Shown: positions 55,931-64,000 of the stretch, in pieces
How positions within the stretch are numbered: position 1 is the first letter of the stretch
How the letters are laid out: each line of letters starts with the position of its first letter
Assembly: GCF_000418325.1 (NCBI RefSeq)
Contig: NC_021658.1
Span: 8,756,001 to 8,820,000 of the forward strand
Length of the DNA stretch: 64,000 nucleotides
Source of the DNA: Sorangium cellulosum So0157-2
GTDB taxonomy: Bacteria > Myxococcota_A > Polyangia > Polyangiales > Polyangiaceae
Direction: 5' to 3'
Notes under the pieces: generated by a model
Told to the model about the DNA's origin: nothing
Databases searched by the model: none
What the model saw: only the letters and a program-made list of their open reading frames with translations
Translations under genes and position numbers: made by a program

Positions 55931-57415
55931 TCATGCCGGGCGGGACGCGAAGCGGCGCGCGCCGCGGCGGGCGATCGCCGCCGCGAGGGCGAGGGCGCCG
56001 AGCGTCATGCCCACGAGCGTGCCCTGCCCCCGCGTCCGCGCGGCGCGGTCGCCGTCGACGAGCGGGAGCGCCGCGCCGCAGAGCACCTCGGCGTGGACGC
56101 TCAGGCGGGCGCGCATCCAGTTGTCGACCCGCTCCTGCTTCGCGGGGCTCAGGACGAGGTCCGTGTCGAGCGCCGCGCGCGGCAGGTTCGCCTCGAGGCG
56201 CGTGAGCCACACGTCCCTCGGGTGCAGGCCGATCATCGCGACCGCGAGGTCGTCGAGCGGCCCGCACGCGAGCTCGCGCGCGTCGATCTGGCCCGCGGCG
56301 ACCTCGCCGCAGCTCGGGTCGGAGAGCGGGACGCCGGCCGGACACGGGCTCGCCACGGCGCGGGTCTCCGTCGCGATCTCGGCGAAGCGCACGGCGCACT
56401 CGGTGTCCTGGGTCTCGCGGTTCGCGAGCCCCTGCTGGGCGAACGCCGCGGCGATCGTGTCGACCGGGGTGGTCGAGCCGCTCGTCGTGTACTGCACGCC
56501 GAACGGCGCCGCGGAGCTCGACACGGGCGAGAACAGCGAGCCCTGCTGCGCGTAGGGCGTGAGGAACGCGCGGCCGCCGTCGTGCGCCGCGAGCGCCTTC
56601 TCGCGGAGCTCGCCGTAGTTCGAGTCCTGCGAGGCGAAGTCCCACGCGAGGAGGTCGACGGGGACCGCCGCGGCCGCGAACCCCTCCGGAGCGAGCCGCG
56701 CCTCGCTGATGGTGAAGAGGGTGATCGCGACGTTCGCGCCCGTGCCGGCGGCCACCATCCGGAGCGGCAGCGTGGCGTTCGCCCCCGGCATGACGACCCG
56801 CACCGGCTTCATCTCCTTCACGTCCTTGCCGGGCTGGAGCTTGAGGGCGATGAAGTCGAATTGCTCCTCGACGTAGGCGTCGATGACCGGCTGCGTCGAT
56901 TCGTCGACGCCGAAGCCGTTCCTCTCCAGCCACGTGTTCAGCGCGCCGGGCGTGTCGGTCGTGAGCGTCACGGTCTCGTACGGGCCGACGGTGCCGCGGT
57001 GGAGGACGGTGACCTGGTCGTTGCCGAACGCCCCTGCCACGCCGCCCTCCGAGTCGGCTGAGGCCAGGGTGCCGCAGCCGCCACCGCTCGAGGCGCAAAA
57101 GGAGTTCGGCGCCGTGATGCGGACCGACGTGGCCGCGTCGAGCGTCTCGAACCACGCGTCCGAGCCGACCTCGATCGTCGCGCCGGGCTTCACCGGGAGC
57201 ACCCAGGCGAACTCGCGCGGATCGCCGGAGTACTGGATCTGATCCCAGAGCACCGACTGGACGGGCGAGACGGAGAGGACCATCCGGTGCGCGTTGACGA
57301 CCGTGGTCTCGGTCGGCGGGGCGAAGCACCCGCCGCAGGCGAGCGCCTCGCGCGGGGAGAGGAGCGTCGCGGAAGGAACGGCGAGCGCGAGGAGCGCGAG
57401 CAAGCGAAGTTTCAT
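55931..57415 (-). CDS. DUF2330-type exported protein
   Basis: 494 residues. Signal MKLRLLALLALAVPSATLLS ends near EALA, and the mature protein starts with the hallmark CGGCFAPPTETTVVNAHRMV of DUF2330. Then come QIQYSGDPREFAWVLPVKPG and paired Cys (FCASSGGGCGTL; CAVRFAEI; SPCPAGVPLSDPSCGE), and a C-terminal membrane helix LVGMTLGALALAAAIA with an Arg-rich tail, so it may be held in the membrane after export. Common in myxobacteria, function unknown. GGAGGT 6 nt before the ATG. Confidence 0.88.
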   Translation of the reverse strand: MKLRLLALLALAVPSATLLSPREALACGGCFAPPTETTVVNAHRMVLSVSPVQSVLWDQIQYSGDPREFAWVLPVKPGATIEVGSDAWFETLDAATSVRITAPNSFCASSGGGCGTLASADSEGGVAGAFGNDQVTVLHRGTVGPYETVTLTTDTPGALNTWLERNGFGVDESTQPVIDAYVEEQFDFIALKLQPGKDVKEMKPVRVVMPGANATLPLRMVAAGTGANVAITLFTISEARLAPEGFAAAAVPVDLLAWDFASQDSNYGELREKALAAHDGGRAFLTPYAQQGSLFSPVSSSAAPFGVQYTTSGSTTPVDTIAAAFAQQGLANRETQDTECAVRFAEIATETRAVASPCPAGVPLSDPSCGEVAAGQIDARELACGPLDDLAVAMIGLHPRDVWLTRLEANLPRAALDTDLVLSPAKQERVDNWMRARLSVHAEVLCGAALPLVDGDRAARTRGQGTLVGMTLGALALAAAIARRGARRFASRPA

Positions 57416-57606
57416 CGGGTACCTCCATGGGCGCGGGTCCGCGCGGGCGGGCTCCCGGAGCGCGCGGTCGGCGCGCGGCGCACCACCTCCAGGCTACCCA
57501 AGCCCGCGCGCGGCAGGCAGCCCGCGCACGATTGGCGCGCGGCCCGTGCGCGGCGCGGCCCCCGCGCCGCGCCGCGCGTCAGCGCTCGCAGGGAGCCGGA
57601 CCGTCA

Positions 57607-57629
57607 GGAAGAAACCTCAACGTTCTTCC
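57607..57629. terminator. Hairpin GGAAGAA-N9-TTCTTCC after trmFO
   Basis: A small stem-loop 65 nt beyond the trmFO stop, in the 278-bp gap before the DUF2330 gene. The stem is weak and no U-tract follows. Confidence 0.3.
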
Positions 57630-57693
57630 AGACTTACAGCCTTCCCGAGGGCGCGCCTGGCCGCGCGCGGGCGCGGCCCGCCGAGGCCGCCCG

Positions 57694-59136
57694 TCAGCCC
57701 GCGGCCCACCACGCGTCGAGGTCGCGGAGGGCGCGCTCGGCCATCGCCTCGTAGCGGGCGCGCTTGCGCAGCTTGCCGTGCGCGGGATCGAGCGGCGCGA
57801 TGTGCGCCCAGGTGATGTTCGACGGCTGATACGACGACGGCTGCTTCCGCCCGAGGTGCGTGAGGATGCCGCCGAGCGCCGTCGTGGGCGGCGGCGGCCG
57901 GAGCGGCTCGTTCCGCAGCCGCTGCGCGAGGAGGATCGCGCACACGAACCCGGCCGCGGCGCTCTCCACGTAGCCCTCCACGCCCGAGATCTGGCCGGCG
58001 AGGTGCACGCCCGGCAGCGCGCGCAGCTCCATCGCCGGGCCGAGGAGCGCCGGCGCGTCCACGAAGGTGTTCCGGTGCACGGAGCCCATGCGGAGGAACT
58101 CGGCCTCCTCGAGGCCGGGCACCATCCGGAACACCCGGAGCTGCTCGGCGTACTTCATGCGCGTCTGGAAGCCGACCAGGTTGTACGCCGTCGCCGCCTC
58201 GTCCTCCGGGCGCAGCTGGAGCACCGCGTACGGCCGCCTGCCGGTGCGCGGATCGGTGAGCCCGACCGGCTTCATCGGCCCGAACGCGAGCGTCTGCTCC
58301 CCGCGCGCGGCCATCACCTCGCACGGCAGGCACCCCTCGAAGTAGCGCACCTCCTCGAAGTCGCGCGCCTCCACCTTCTCCGACGCGACGAGGGCCCGGA
58401 CGAACGCCTTGTACTGCGCCTCGTCGAAGGGGCAGTTCACGTACGCCTCGTCGCCCGCCTCGGCGTCGTCGCGGCGCTCGGCCGCGTCCTCCGGCGGCGG
58501 CGCGGTCGGCTCGGGCCGCGCGGCGCCCTCGGCCGGCGCGGCGCGCTCGCCCCGGACCGCGCCGCCCTTGCCGTAGCGCGACTGCTTCCACACGCGCGAC
58601 CAGTCGATCGAGTCGGCGCTGACGATCGGCGCGATCGCGTCGTAGTAGGCGAGGTGCTCGGCGCCCACGGCCGCGGCGAGGCTCGCCGCGAGGGCGTCGG
58701 ACGTGAGCGGGCCGGTCGCGAGGATCGCCGGGCGCTCGGCCGGGATCTCCGTCACCTCCCGCCGCTCCACGGCGATGCGGGGGTGGGACTCGATCGACCG
58801 CGTCATCGCCTCGGCGAACCGCTCGCGGTCGACCGCCAGCGCGCCGCCGGCGGGCACCGAGGTCTCGTCGGCGCACCGCAGGGCGAGCGAGCCTACGCGA
58901 CGGAGCTCTTCCTTGAGCAGCCCGACCGCGTTGCTCAGCGCCGCGCCGCGCAGCGAGTTGGAGCACACGAGCTCGGCCAGCCGATCGCTCGTCTGCGCGG
59001 GCGTGCGCTTGTGCGGCTTCATCTCGACGAGGCGCACGCGCAGCCCGCGCTGGGCGAGCTGGTACGCCGCCTCGCAACCGGCCAGGCCGCCTCCGACGAC
59101 GACGACGTCGTCGCGCCGGCTCTCCGCTCCGTTCAT
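57694..59136 (-). CDS. trmFO: Folate-dependent tRNA (uracil-54-C5) methyltransferase
   Basis: FAD/folate enzyme making ribothymidine at position 54 in tRNA. 480 residues: FAD motif VVVVGGGLAGCEAAYQLAQR, active-site LVCSNSLRGAALSNAVGLLK, YYDAIAPIVSADSIDW, YVNCPFDEAQYKAF, YFEGCLPCEVMAARG with the catalytic Cys, and QISGVEGYVESAAAGFV. A 30-residue Ala/Pro/Glu-rich insert around 203-235 is not usual. Starts 35 nt after topA on the same strand. The dprA-topA-trmFO order is widely conserved. Confidence 0.95.
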   Translation of the reverse strand: MNGAESRRDDVVVVGGGLAGCEAAYQLAQRGLRVRLVEMKPHKRTPAQTSDRLAELVCSNSLRGAALSNAVGLLKEELRRVGSLALRCADETSVPAGGALAVDRERFAEAMTRSIESHPRIAVERREVTEIPAERPAILATGPLTSDALAASLAAAVGAEHLAYYDAIAPIVSADSIDWSRVWKQSRYGKGGAVRGERAAPAEGAARPEPTAPPPEDAAERRDDAEAGDEAYVNCPFDEAQYKAFVRALVASEKVEARDFEEVRYFEGCLPCEVMAARGEQTLAFGPMKPVGLTDPRTGRRPYAVLQLRPEDEAATAYNLVGFQTRMKYAEQLRVFRMVPGLEEAEFLRMGSVHRNTFVDAPALLGPAMELRALPGVHLAGQISGVEGYVESAAAGFVCAILLAQRLRNEPLRPPPPTTALGGILTHLGRKQPSSYQPSNITWAHIAPLDPAHGKLRKRARYEAMAERALRDLDAWWAAG

Positions 59137-59171
59137 GTCAGCTCACCAGGGTGGGAGGTCTCTCGGCCTTC

Positions 59172-61740
59172 TTAGCTCGCCGTGCGCCGTGCGCGCACGG
59201 CCCGCGCGGGCTTTTCGGCTTCCCCCTTCGGCGCGGCCTCGGGCCGGTCGGCCGGCGCGGGCTCCGGCGGCTCGGGCCGATCGGCCGGCGCCGCCGCGGC
59301 GCTCGCGACGATCGCCGCGGCGTCGAGGGGGGCGGACCCGTCCGCGGCGCCCTCCTCCCCCTCGCCCTCGGCGATCTCCTGCTTGAACCCGCAGTCCTTT
59401 GTCGCGCAGACGAGCATCGCCTTCTTGCCGCCGGTGCGGGTGACGAACTTCGCGCCGCACTGGGGGCACGGGACCGGCACCGGCTTCTGCCAGAGCTTGA
59501 AGTCGCACTTCTGCTCGGCGTTCCAGTTCGAGCAGCCGTAGAAGGTGCGCCCGCCCTTCTTGCGGGGCCGGATCTCGATGAGATCGCCCCCGCAGTTCGG
59601 GCACGCGACGCCGAGCGGCACCGGGCGCGTGTTCTTGCAGGCCGGGTACCCGGTGCACGACAGGAAGTCGCCGAAGCGCCCCGTCTTGATGATCATCGGC
59701 TTCCCGCACTTGTCGCACGAGATGTCGGTCTCGCGGACGGCGGCGGTCCCGCGCGCGTCGGACAGGTCGCGGGTGGCCTTGCACTTCGGGTAGCGCTCGC
59801 AGCTCAAGAACCAGCCGTTCTTGCCCCACTTCTTGAGCATCATCGACCCGCACTCGTCGCAGACGATGTCGGTCTTCTCCGCCTCGGGCTTCCACGGCGC
59901 GAGCTTCTTCGACTTGTCGAGCTGCTCCCGGAACTTCTTGTAGAAGCGCTTGAGCAGCTGCTCGCGCTTCAGGTTGCCGGCGCCGACCGCGTCGAGCTCC
60001 TCCTCCATCTGCGCGGTGAAGTTCGGATCCATGATGTCGAGGTTCGACCGGACGAGGCCGTCGACCACGAACTTCCCGAGCAGCGTCGGCTGGAACGCGC
60101 CGCCCTCGCGCTTCTCCACGTACGCGCGCTGCTGCACCTTGCTGATGATCTCGGCGTACGTCGACGGGCGGCCGATGCCGCGCTTCTCCAGCTCGCGCAC
60201 CAGCGAGCCCTCGTTGTAGCGGGGCGGCGGCTGCGTGAACTTCTGGTCGGTGACGACGCCCGGCGGCGTCACGGCGAGCGCCTCGCCCTCCTTCATGTCG
60301 GGCAGGAGCGCCTCCGAGTCCTCCTCGGCCGACGGCCCCGGCGCCGCCCGCTCCGCCTCGCCGGCGCTCCGCCGCCGCGCCGCCGCCGCCGTCCGCCGCG
60401 GCGCCGGCGCTCTCCTCCTCGCCGGCGAACTCCTGCTGGCCCTCCGTCACCTGCAGCCAGCCGGCGAACTTCAGGATCCGCCCGCTGGCCCGGGCGAGGT
60501 AGCTCCGGTGCGCGGGCTCGGCCACGGTCGGCGCGACGTCGATCTCGACCGTCGTGCGGTCGTACACCGCCGGGTTCATCTGCGAGGCGACGAAGCGGTT
60601 CCAGATGAGCTTGTACAGCTTGTACTGCTCGTCCTTGAGGTGCTTCTTGATCGAGTCCGGGTGGATCTCGACGCTCGTCGGCCGGATCGCCTCGTGCGCG
60701 TCCTGCGCGTTCTTCTTCGACTTGAAGACGTTCGGGCGCTCGGGGACGAACTCCTTGCCGTACCGCTTCGCGACCACGCCGCGCACCTCGGCGACCGCGT
60801 CGTCGCTCACGCGCGTCGAGTCGGTACGCATGTACGTGATGAGGCCGACCGGGCCGCCGTCGCGCTTGAGGTCGATGCCCTCGTAGAGCGCCTGGGCGAT
60901 CTGCATCGTCCGCTTGGCGCCGAAGTGCAGGTAGTTCGTCGCGTCCTGCTGGAGCTTCGACGTCGTGTACGGCGCGGGCGGGTTGCGCTTCTGCTCGCGC
61001 CGCGCGACCTTCGCCACCCGGTAGCGGGCGGTCTCGAGGTCGGCGCGCACCTTCGCGGCGACCTCGCCGTTCGTCACCTCGAGCTTCTTGCCGTCGGCCG
61101 AGGCGAGCTTCGCGACGAACGGCGCGCGCTGCGGCGGGCTCGCCGCGGTGAGGCCGACGGCGATGTTCCAGTACTCCTCCGGGACGAACGCCTCGACCTC
61201 GCGCTCGCGGTCGACGATGAGGCGCAGCGCGACCGACTGCACCCGCCCGGCCGACAGGCCGAACGCGAGCTTCGACCATACGAGCGCCGAGACGTCGTAG
61301 CCGACGATGCGATCGAGCACGCGCCGCGCCCGCTGGGCGTCGTAGAGGTTCTCGTCGAGCTTGCGGGGGTTGTGGACGCCGTGGTCGACCCCCTTCTTCG
61401 TGATCTCGTGGAACTCCACCCGCGCCACCTTGAGCCTCGGGTTCTTGATTTCCTCCGAGATGTGGAACGCGATCGCCTCACCCTCGCGATCGGGGTCGGT
61501 CGCCAGGAGCACCTCGTCCGCCTTCTTCGCGGCGGATTTGAGCTCCTCCAGGACCTTCTCCTTGCCCTCGATGACCTCGTAGGTCTCGGCGAAGTCGTTC
61601 TGCACGTCGACGGCGTTCTGCTTCTTGGGCAGATCCTTGACGTGCCCCTTCGAGGCGAACACCTCGTACCCGTTGCCGAGATACTTCTTGATGGTCTTCG
61701 CCTTCGCCGGCGACTCCACGATGACGAGCGTCTTGGCCAT
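59172..61740 (-). CDS. topA: DNA topoisomerase I (type IA), frameshift as read
   Basis: Relaxes negative supercoils. From ATG 61740 (AAGG upstream), frame one gives the TOPRIM domain (KTLVIVESPAKAKTIKKYLG; LLATDPDREGEAIAFHISEE), ALVWSKLAFGLSAGRVQSVA, and the active-site Tyr in GLITYMRTDSTRVS. It then runs into junk after GWLQVTEGQQEFAGEEE. The rest of the enzyme, EEDSEALLPDMKEGEALAV, FTQPPPRYNEGSLVRELEKR then GIGRPSTYAEII, plus four zinc ribbons (CDECG, CDKCG, CPNCG, CPQCG), is in another frame from about 60368 to 59172. The break lies in a GGC/GCG run. Since topA is normally essential, a sequencing error or a translational frameshift is more likely than true loss. Confidence 0.9.
60368..60400 (-). 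other. Probable frameshift site in topA (GGC/GCG run)
   Basis: Frame one is protein-like upstream of a GCC/GCG-repeat tract on the plus strand (60368-60400). Beyond it the conserved enzyme continues in the frame one base later. One base added or two lost fits. The tract is GC-rich and slippage-prone, and it encodes a non-conserved linker, so the exact point cannot be placed. Confidence 0.7.
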
Positions 61741-61869
61741 CACCACCTTCTGAGCAACGAGATCGGGGCTTGTGGGAGGATTGAAGGGCGACCTTCGGTG
61801 CGAGGGAGGCCCCCCCGCGAGGAGGCGGCCACCCGAAACCGCACTGGGCAGGGTGGCCGGCGCGCCCCT

Positions 61870-62841
61870 TCAACGAAGAGCCCGCCGAAACAACCCGGCG
61901 GGCCCCTCTACTACTACGGCCTGGAGCGTCAACGTCAAGAGTGCCTCCACGGCGCGCCTGGGCGGAAGCCCCGTCCTCTCGCAGACCTCATCCACGTGCG
62001 CCGGGCAGGCGTCCAGGGCGTCGAAAACCGCGCGCTCGACCGCGCTCATCGCCGGGATCTGCGCGGTTTCCTCGGGCGGAGCGCTCGTCGGCGCGGCGAC
62101 GGCCGGGTCCGGCAGCGGCAGGGTGCCGGCGGCGGGCGGGCTGTTGCGCGGCGACCGCCGCGCCCGCCGGCGGGGCGGAGGCGCCGGCCCGCCGAGGACG
62201 TCGATCACGTCGGCCGCGCGCGTGACGGGGCGCGCGCCGGCGACGAGCTCCAGCGCGCAGCCGACGCCGCGCGGGCTCCACGGGGCGTGGGGGACGACGC
62301 AGAGGTGGCGCCCGAGGCGGCGCGCCGCCGCGGCGGCGGAGCGGGCGCCGCTCTCGATGCCCGCCTCGACCACGACGGTCGCGAGGGTGAGGGCGGCGAG
62401 CACGGCGTTGCGCTGGAGGAACAGCCCCGGCAGCGGCGGCGTGTCGTCAGGGACGCGCGCGAGCAGCGCGCCGCCCGCGGCGACGATGCGATCGAAGAGC
62501 GGCGCGTGCTCCCGCGGGTAGGGGCGCGCGTGGCCGCCGCCGCTGACGACCACGGTCGGCGCGCGCGCCGCGAGCGCGCCCTCGTGCGCGGCCGCGTCGA
62601 CGCCGCGCGCGCCGCCCGACCAGATCGAGTAGCCCGCCTCGCCGAGCGACGCGGCGAGCGCGCGGGTGAACCGGAGCGCGTCGTCGCTCGCGGCGCGCGT
62701 CCCGACGATCGCGATGCCGGGGCGCGACGGGAGCGCGCCGCGCAGGTAGAGCGTCGGCGGCGCGGCCTCGGTCTCGGTCACGAGGGCCCAGAGCGGCGCG
62801 GGGTAGGAGGGATCTGCGGGCTGGATCTCGATCGACGCCAT
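61870..62841 (-). CDS. dprA: DNA processing protein DprA (Smf family)
   Basis: Loads RecA on incoming single-stranded DNA. 323 residues: the Rossmann-like core IAIVGTRAASDDALRFTRAL, YSIWSGGARGVDAAAHEGAL, VVVSGGGHARPYPREHAPLF, FLQRNAVLAALTLATVVVEA, SGARSAAAAARRLGRHLCVV, then a Pro-rich linker and a C-terminal winged helix (AVFDALDACPAHVDEVCERT). The ATG at 62841 is preferred to a TTG at 62880. A GC stem (GCCCGCC/GGCGGGC) spans its last codons. topA follows after 129 nt. Confidence 0.93.
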   Translation of the reverse strand: MASIEIQPADPSYPAPLWALVTETEAAPPTLYLRGALPSRPGIAIVGTRAASDDALRFTRALAASLGEAGYSIWSGGARGVDAAAHEGALAARAPTVVVSGGGHARPYPREHAPLFDRIVAAGGALLARVPDDTPPLPGLFLQRNAVLAALTLATVVVEAGIESGARSAAAAARRLGRHLCVVPHAPWSPRGVGCALELVAGARPVTRAADVIDVLGGPAPPPRRRARRSPRNSPPAAGTLPLPDPAVAAPTSAPPEETAQIPAMSAVERAVFDALDACPAHVDEVCERTGLPPRRAVEALLTLTLQAVVVEGPAGLFRRALR

Positions 62842-62917
62842 ACGCGGCGTGTCGACCGGCGCCCGGGCCGAGTTGCGCAAAATGCGGAGCGCGCCGCGCG
62901 CGCCGGGCGCCGCGGCG

Positions 62918-63766
62918 CTACCGGGGCGGCGCGCGGAGCGACGCGGCGCCTGGCGGCGCGGCGCTGGAGGACGGCGCGGCGCTGAAAGACGGCGCGCTCG
63001 GCGGCGCGGCGCTCGGCGGCGCGGCGCTCGGCGGCGCCGTGTCGGGCGGGGTCGCGCCGGGCGGCCCGGCGCCGCGGGGTGCGGGCAGGCGGGGGCCGCG
63101 GTAGCCCTGCACGAGCACGACGCCCGCGCCGCGCCGCACCTGCGCGTGCAGGCTCCCGGCGAACGGCGCGCCTCCGGGCGAGGTGAAGCACGCGCCCCGG
63201 CCGCCGATCACCGCGATCGGCCCGCTGTCCGCGTCCTGTCCGACGATCTCGTGCGACGGCGGCGCGCCCTTCGTGACGAAGAGATCGACCTCGATCACGC
63301 CGAGCCCGCCCTGCGCGATGAACACCGCGCACTCCCCCGGCGCCACGCGCACCGGGATCGCGCTGCTCTCCCCCTCCCCGATCGCGAGCGAAACGACGTC
63401 GCCGAGCGGCGTCATCCCCCTCGCCTCGCCGCGCGCGGTGTTGGCGAGCGCGAGCGCGGTCACGCGCGGCGCCGGCGCGCTCGCCGCGGGCCGCTGCTGC
63501 CCCACGCGGCTCAGGAACAGCCGCGCCGCCTCCGGGTCCGGCTCGGGCGCATCGCTCGGCGGCGGCGGATTGCGCACCTCGCGCGTGGGCGCGGGGGCAG
63601 GCGCGGGCGGAGGGCTCGGCTGCAGGACCTCGGCGCGGGGCGCGGAGCCGCCGCCGCAGCCCGACGCGGCGAGCAGCGCGACGAGCAGCGCCGCGAGCGG
63701 CGCGCCGGCCAAGCGGCGCGCCGGCCTGAACGGATGCAGTGCGAGGGGAACGAGGGCACGCCGCAC
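62918..63766 (-). CDS. Lipoprotein with Pro/Ser/Ala-repeat tail
   Basis: 282 residues from GTG 63766 (VRRALVPLALHPFRPARRLA then GAPLAALLVALLAASGC, lipobox). A middle domain of about 130 residues is strand-like (VTALALANTARGEARGMTPL; VAPGECAVFIAQGGLGVIEV; IAVIGGRGACFTSPGGAPF) with two Cys that could pair. No family recognised. The last 60 residues are Pro/Ser/Ala repeats (PPSAAPPSAAPPSAP) encoded by a GGCGGC-rich run. Divergent from the phosphoesterase gene at the edge. Confidence 0.75.
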   Translation of the reverse strand: MRRALVPLALHPFRPARRLAGAPLAALLVALLAASGCGGGSAPRAEVLQPSPPPAPAPAPTREVRNPPPPSDAPEPDPEAARLFLSRVGQQRPAASAPAPRVTALALANTARGEARGMTPLGDVVSLAIGEGESSAIPVRVAPGECAVFIAQGGLGVIEVDLFVTKGAPPSHEIVGQDADSGPIAVIGGRGACFTSPGGAPFAGSLHAQVRRGAGVVLVQGYRGPRLPAPRGAGPPGATPPDTAPPSAAPPSAAPPSAPSFSAAPSSSAAPPGAASLRAPPR

Positions 63767-63845
63767 GGCGCGGAGCCTATCAGAACGGCCGCGCGATGCT
63801 CGGCCCGCGAGCGGCCGGCCGTGAGGCGTGCTACCCCCTCGCCCG

Positions 63846-64000
63846 ATGAAGCCCAGGGACATCGTCGTCGCGACGCACGGCCACTGCTTCGACGGCATGG
63901 CGAGCGCGGCGCTGTTCACCCGCTTGATGCAGGCGCTCCGCCCCGGAGAGCCGCTCGCGCTCCGGTACCGCTCGTGCGGGTACGGCCCGGGCATGACGAT
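63846..64000 (+). CDS. DHH-like phosphoesterase, 5' end only
   Basis: 51 codons before the window ends. MKPRDIVVATHGHCFDGMAS has the opening of the DHH/DHHA1 phosphoesterase fold (strand, then the DG motif of 'HxxxDG'), followed by AALFTRLMQALRPGEP. Such enzymes split cyclic dinucleotides, nanoRNA or inorganic polyphosphate. The remainder is outside the window, so the subfamily is undetermined. Confidence 0.6.
   Translation, partial: MKPRDIVVATHGHCFDGMASAALFTRLMQALRPGEPLALRYRSCGYGPGMT

Overview
The window looks like chromosomal DNA of a large-genome myxobacterium of the Sorangium/Polyangium type. This is inferred from the very high G+C content, strong third-position GC bias, many secreted lipoproteins with Ala/Pro-rich linkers, Hanks-type Ser/Thr kinases with proline-rich extracellular tails, sigma-54-like promoters, and a giant HAMP-repeat hybrid kinase. 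I saw no rRNA, tRNA, insertion sequence, prophage or CRISPR array.

Layout. Positions 1-9100, minus strand: a PrsW-like protease (cut by the edge and frameshifted), lolA, a glycolate-oxidase-type FAD enzyme with ruvC behind it, a di-haem c-type cytochrome/propeller lipoprotein with a small lipoprotein in front, and a PQQ-type sugar dehydrogenase lipoprotein. Positions 9500-14200: a Ser/Thr kinase translationally coupled to a TPR/PEGA membrane protein, then pdxH, an HNH nuclease and yjbQ. Positions 14177-16516: a divergent nitric-oxide module, a single-domain globin with a sigma-54 promoter facing a NorR-type activator, with palindromic sites between them. Positions 16551-24900: thpR and an ACE-like M2 peptidase, a tandem dual-specificity phosphatase with one dead domain, a GST, a GH13 enzyme, a protein with a 9-bp microsatellite, and a Cys-rich lipoprotein. 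Positions 24960-34464: three consecutive, mutually related lipoproteins of about 1,000 residues each, two of them coupled by a GTGA overlap.

Positions 34603-45230: mug, a REC-PAS-GAF-PAS histidine kinase, an OmpA-like lipoprotein, a YtxH-type protein with a conserved hypothetical partner, a site-2-protease homologue that has lost its catalytic motif, an MscS channel and a repeat protein. Positions 45857-53990: a 1,766-residue hybrid kinase with a tandem HAMP array, a general-stress 17M-like protein and a second Ser/Thr kinase, the last two with good sigma-54 promoters. Positions 54385-64000: a phospholipase-D/cardiolipin-synthase protein, a DUF2330 protein, the housekeeping trio dprA-topA-trmFO (topA frameshifted as read), a lipoprotein, and the start of a DHH-like phosphoesterase.

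The least expected content is non-coding or structural. Two 125-127 bp hairpins that incorporate stop codons show compensatory base changes between copies. There is a 165-bp near-perfect palindrome between convergent genes, three strong sigma-54 promoters, and HAMP repeats kept almost identical at the DNA level. Functional calls are from recognised motifs only; no database search was possible.
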